NCBI GenBank assembly: GCA_965660145.1
Contig: CBFHYX010000004.1
Span: 248,001-312,000 of the forward strand
Direction of reading: 5' to 3'
Length of the DNA stretch: 64,000 nt
From: JABURQ01 sp029243145
Lineage (GTDB): Bacteria; Planctomycetota; Planctomycetia; Planctomycetales; Planctomycetaceae
Part shown: positions 63,274-64,000 of the stretch, one piece after another
How positions within the stretch are numbered: position 1 is the stretch's first letter
Layout: every line of letters starts with the position of its first letter
Translations under genes and position numbers: made by a program
The notes under the pieces: model-generated
What the model was told of the DNA's origin: nothing
Databases searched by the model: none
Seen by the model: the letters and a program-made list of their open reading frames with translations, nothing else

Positions 63274-64000
63274 CCGGACCGTTCGAGGAACTCTTGAAAT
63301 TCTCTTCTCCGGTTGCAATTTCCAAGACTAACAGGCTGCGATCATCATCCCGGTCGTCGGCGAAAATTGCGGTTTCCCACAACAAATCGGACAATGCTTC
63401 ACGCGATTGGTAGCGTTCTTGGGCTCGGGCACGTTTGGCGAGTTGACGGACTGTTTGATAGCGGGTTTGTGAAATCGATTCACTAATCCCATCCGAGAAA
63501 ACAATCAATTGATCGCCATCGCGAAGCTTGAGGGTGGAGTTTGAATATCGCGAGGTCATTAACACGCCGAGTAACATGCCGTGAGATTTGATTTCCTGAA
63601 ACTCATTCCCTCGAACTAATAAGGGGGCCGGGTGTCCCGCATTGGTGCAGCTCAATTCTCGAGTTCGCTCATTCCAGATTCCCAGAAACAGACTGAAAAA
63701 ATGATCGTCTGAGAGAAGTTCGCACAACGAACGGTTGATGTTTTCCATCAACATGTCGGTTTCTTCCGGGTTGATGTCGGCATGCATCAGGGAATAATGA
63801 ATGGCCCCCTCGGCATGTGCGCGAATCAAGGCCGCCGGAATGCTGTCTCCGGTCGCGTCACCGAGCAGGATCGCGGTTCGGTCGTGATCGATTCTCATCA
63901 CCTTACACAAATCACCTCTCGCGATTCGTGTCGTTTTTCGACATGTAACGAGCGAGTCGGTGCATGGGTATTGTAGGAATTCAATGTCGATGGCGAGGCT
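63143..64000 (-). CDS. SpoIIE-type PP2C phosphatase, N-terminus beyond window
   Basis: The frame is open to the window edge (285 residues visible). It holds a PPM/SpoIIE domain: I-A-R-G-D-L near the start of view, LLGDATGDSIPAAL (metal-binding Asp), CTNAGHPAPLL and LIVFSDGISESIS. The upstream sensor or receiver region is outside. The last 45 residues (after about LEIATGEENF) are only the reverse reading of the SNase gene and look unstructured, so the true functional end may be near 63280. Confidence 0.85.
   Translation of the reverse strand, partial: SLAIDIEFLQYPCTDSLVTCRKTTRIARGDLCKVMRIDHDRTAILLGDATGDSIPAALIRAHAEGAIHYSLMHADINPEETDMLMENINRSLCELLSDDHFFSLFLGIWNERTRELSCTNAGHPAPLLVRGNEFQEIKSHGMLLGVLMTSRYSNSTLKLRDGDQLIVFSDGISESISQTRYQTVRQLAKRARAQERYQSREALSDLLWETAIFADDRDDDRSLLVLEIATGEENFKSSSNGPVTDRKVHPDHSPKSHGEPHGQVLQPDGTSVSYDPRTDIVFPHD

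Noticed and set aside
1..64000. tRNA or rRNA genes, IS elements or integrase
   Set aside because: Intergenic regions were read for T-arm-like and terminal-repeat patterns and for transposase motifs; none was convincing.

Overview
The window looks like chromosomal DNA of a planctomycete, probably of the Planctomycetaceae/Gimesia-Rubinisphaera kind. This rests on family content: a paired DUF1501 (Tat-signal) and Planctomycete cytochrome c / DUF1549 / DUF1553 protein, three Cys-type sulfatases, two DUF1080 (3-keto-disaccharide hydrolase-like) proteins, a Gfo/Idh/MocA oxidoreductase, a BatA/VWA membrane operon, and a kinase-like protein with the planctomycete N-terminal 'L-T-x-Y-Q' module. No phage, integrase, insertion sequence, CRISPR array, rRNA or tRNA was recognised.

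Layout. 1-1.0 kb: a truncated secreted protein and csrA on the minus strand. 1.5-5.8 kb: rpmB, then gatC-gatA-gatB (tRNA-dependent amidotransferase) with a coupled methyltransferase. 6-8.7 kb: a DUF1080 protein and a convergent agmatine-to-putrescine pair (aguB-aguA). 8.9-11.7 kb: prenyl diphosphate synthase and dxs (isoprenoid supply). 11.8-16.4 kb: an M20 peptidase, an AT-hook/HTH chromatin-like protein with a clear terminator, a mercuric-reductase-like flavoprotein with a TVP38 membrane protein, and a small Cys-rich protein. 16.4-23.1 kb: the DUF1501/PSD1 pair and a broken TIGR03790-family gene. 23.1-35.3 kb: SDR, ZIP transporter, Gfo/Idh, nucleotidyltransferase, sulfatases, a YdjM-like protein, an ArsR-AHSA1-DinB-TfoX run and a nitrilase-family amidase. 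35.3-43.5 kb: a three-gene membrane operon (BatA-like, VWA-like, and a 1133-residue protein with a roughly 460-residue acidic linker). 43.7-51.7 kb: an APC permease, a lipoprotein, a NYN-domain protein, pyrB with an apparently catalytically dead pyrC homologue, and a pseudokinase/beta-helix protein. 51.8-56.9 kb: a receiver-like protein, a frameshifted O-acyltransferase and intergenic regions rich in short palindromic repeats. 56.9-64 kb: prfB with the classic programmed frameshift, rfbB, gyrA, a zinc-ribbon-like small protein, a thermonuclease-family protein and a truncated SpoIIE-type phosphatase.

Most of the window is housekeeping plus the catabolic and surface repertoire typical of planctomycetes. 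The strongest unusual points are: (1) a pyrB-pyrC' pair in which the dihydroorotase homologue has lost most metal ligands, matching the ATCase scaffold arrangement known from Pseudomonas; (2) a pseudokinase fused through one membrane segment to a probable beta-helix; (3) two disrupted genes (TIGR03790 family; acyltransferase-SGNH), the second with a possible 13-bp repeat collapse; (4) an inverted pair of REP-like hairpins with covarying stems just after prfB, and several other repeat-like palindromes within 5 kb; (5) the BatA/VWA/acidic-linker operon without an adjacent MoxR ATPase. All assignments come from reading the sequence; no database search was run.
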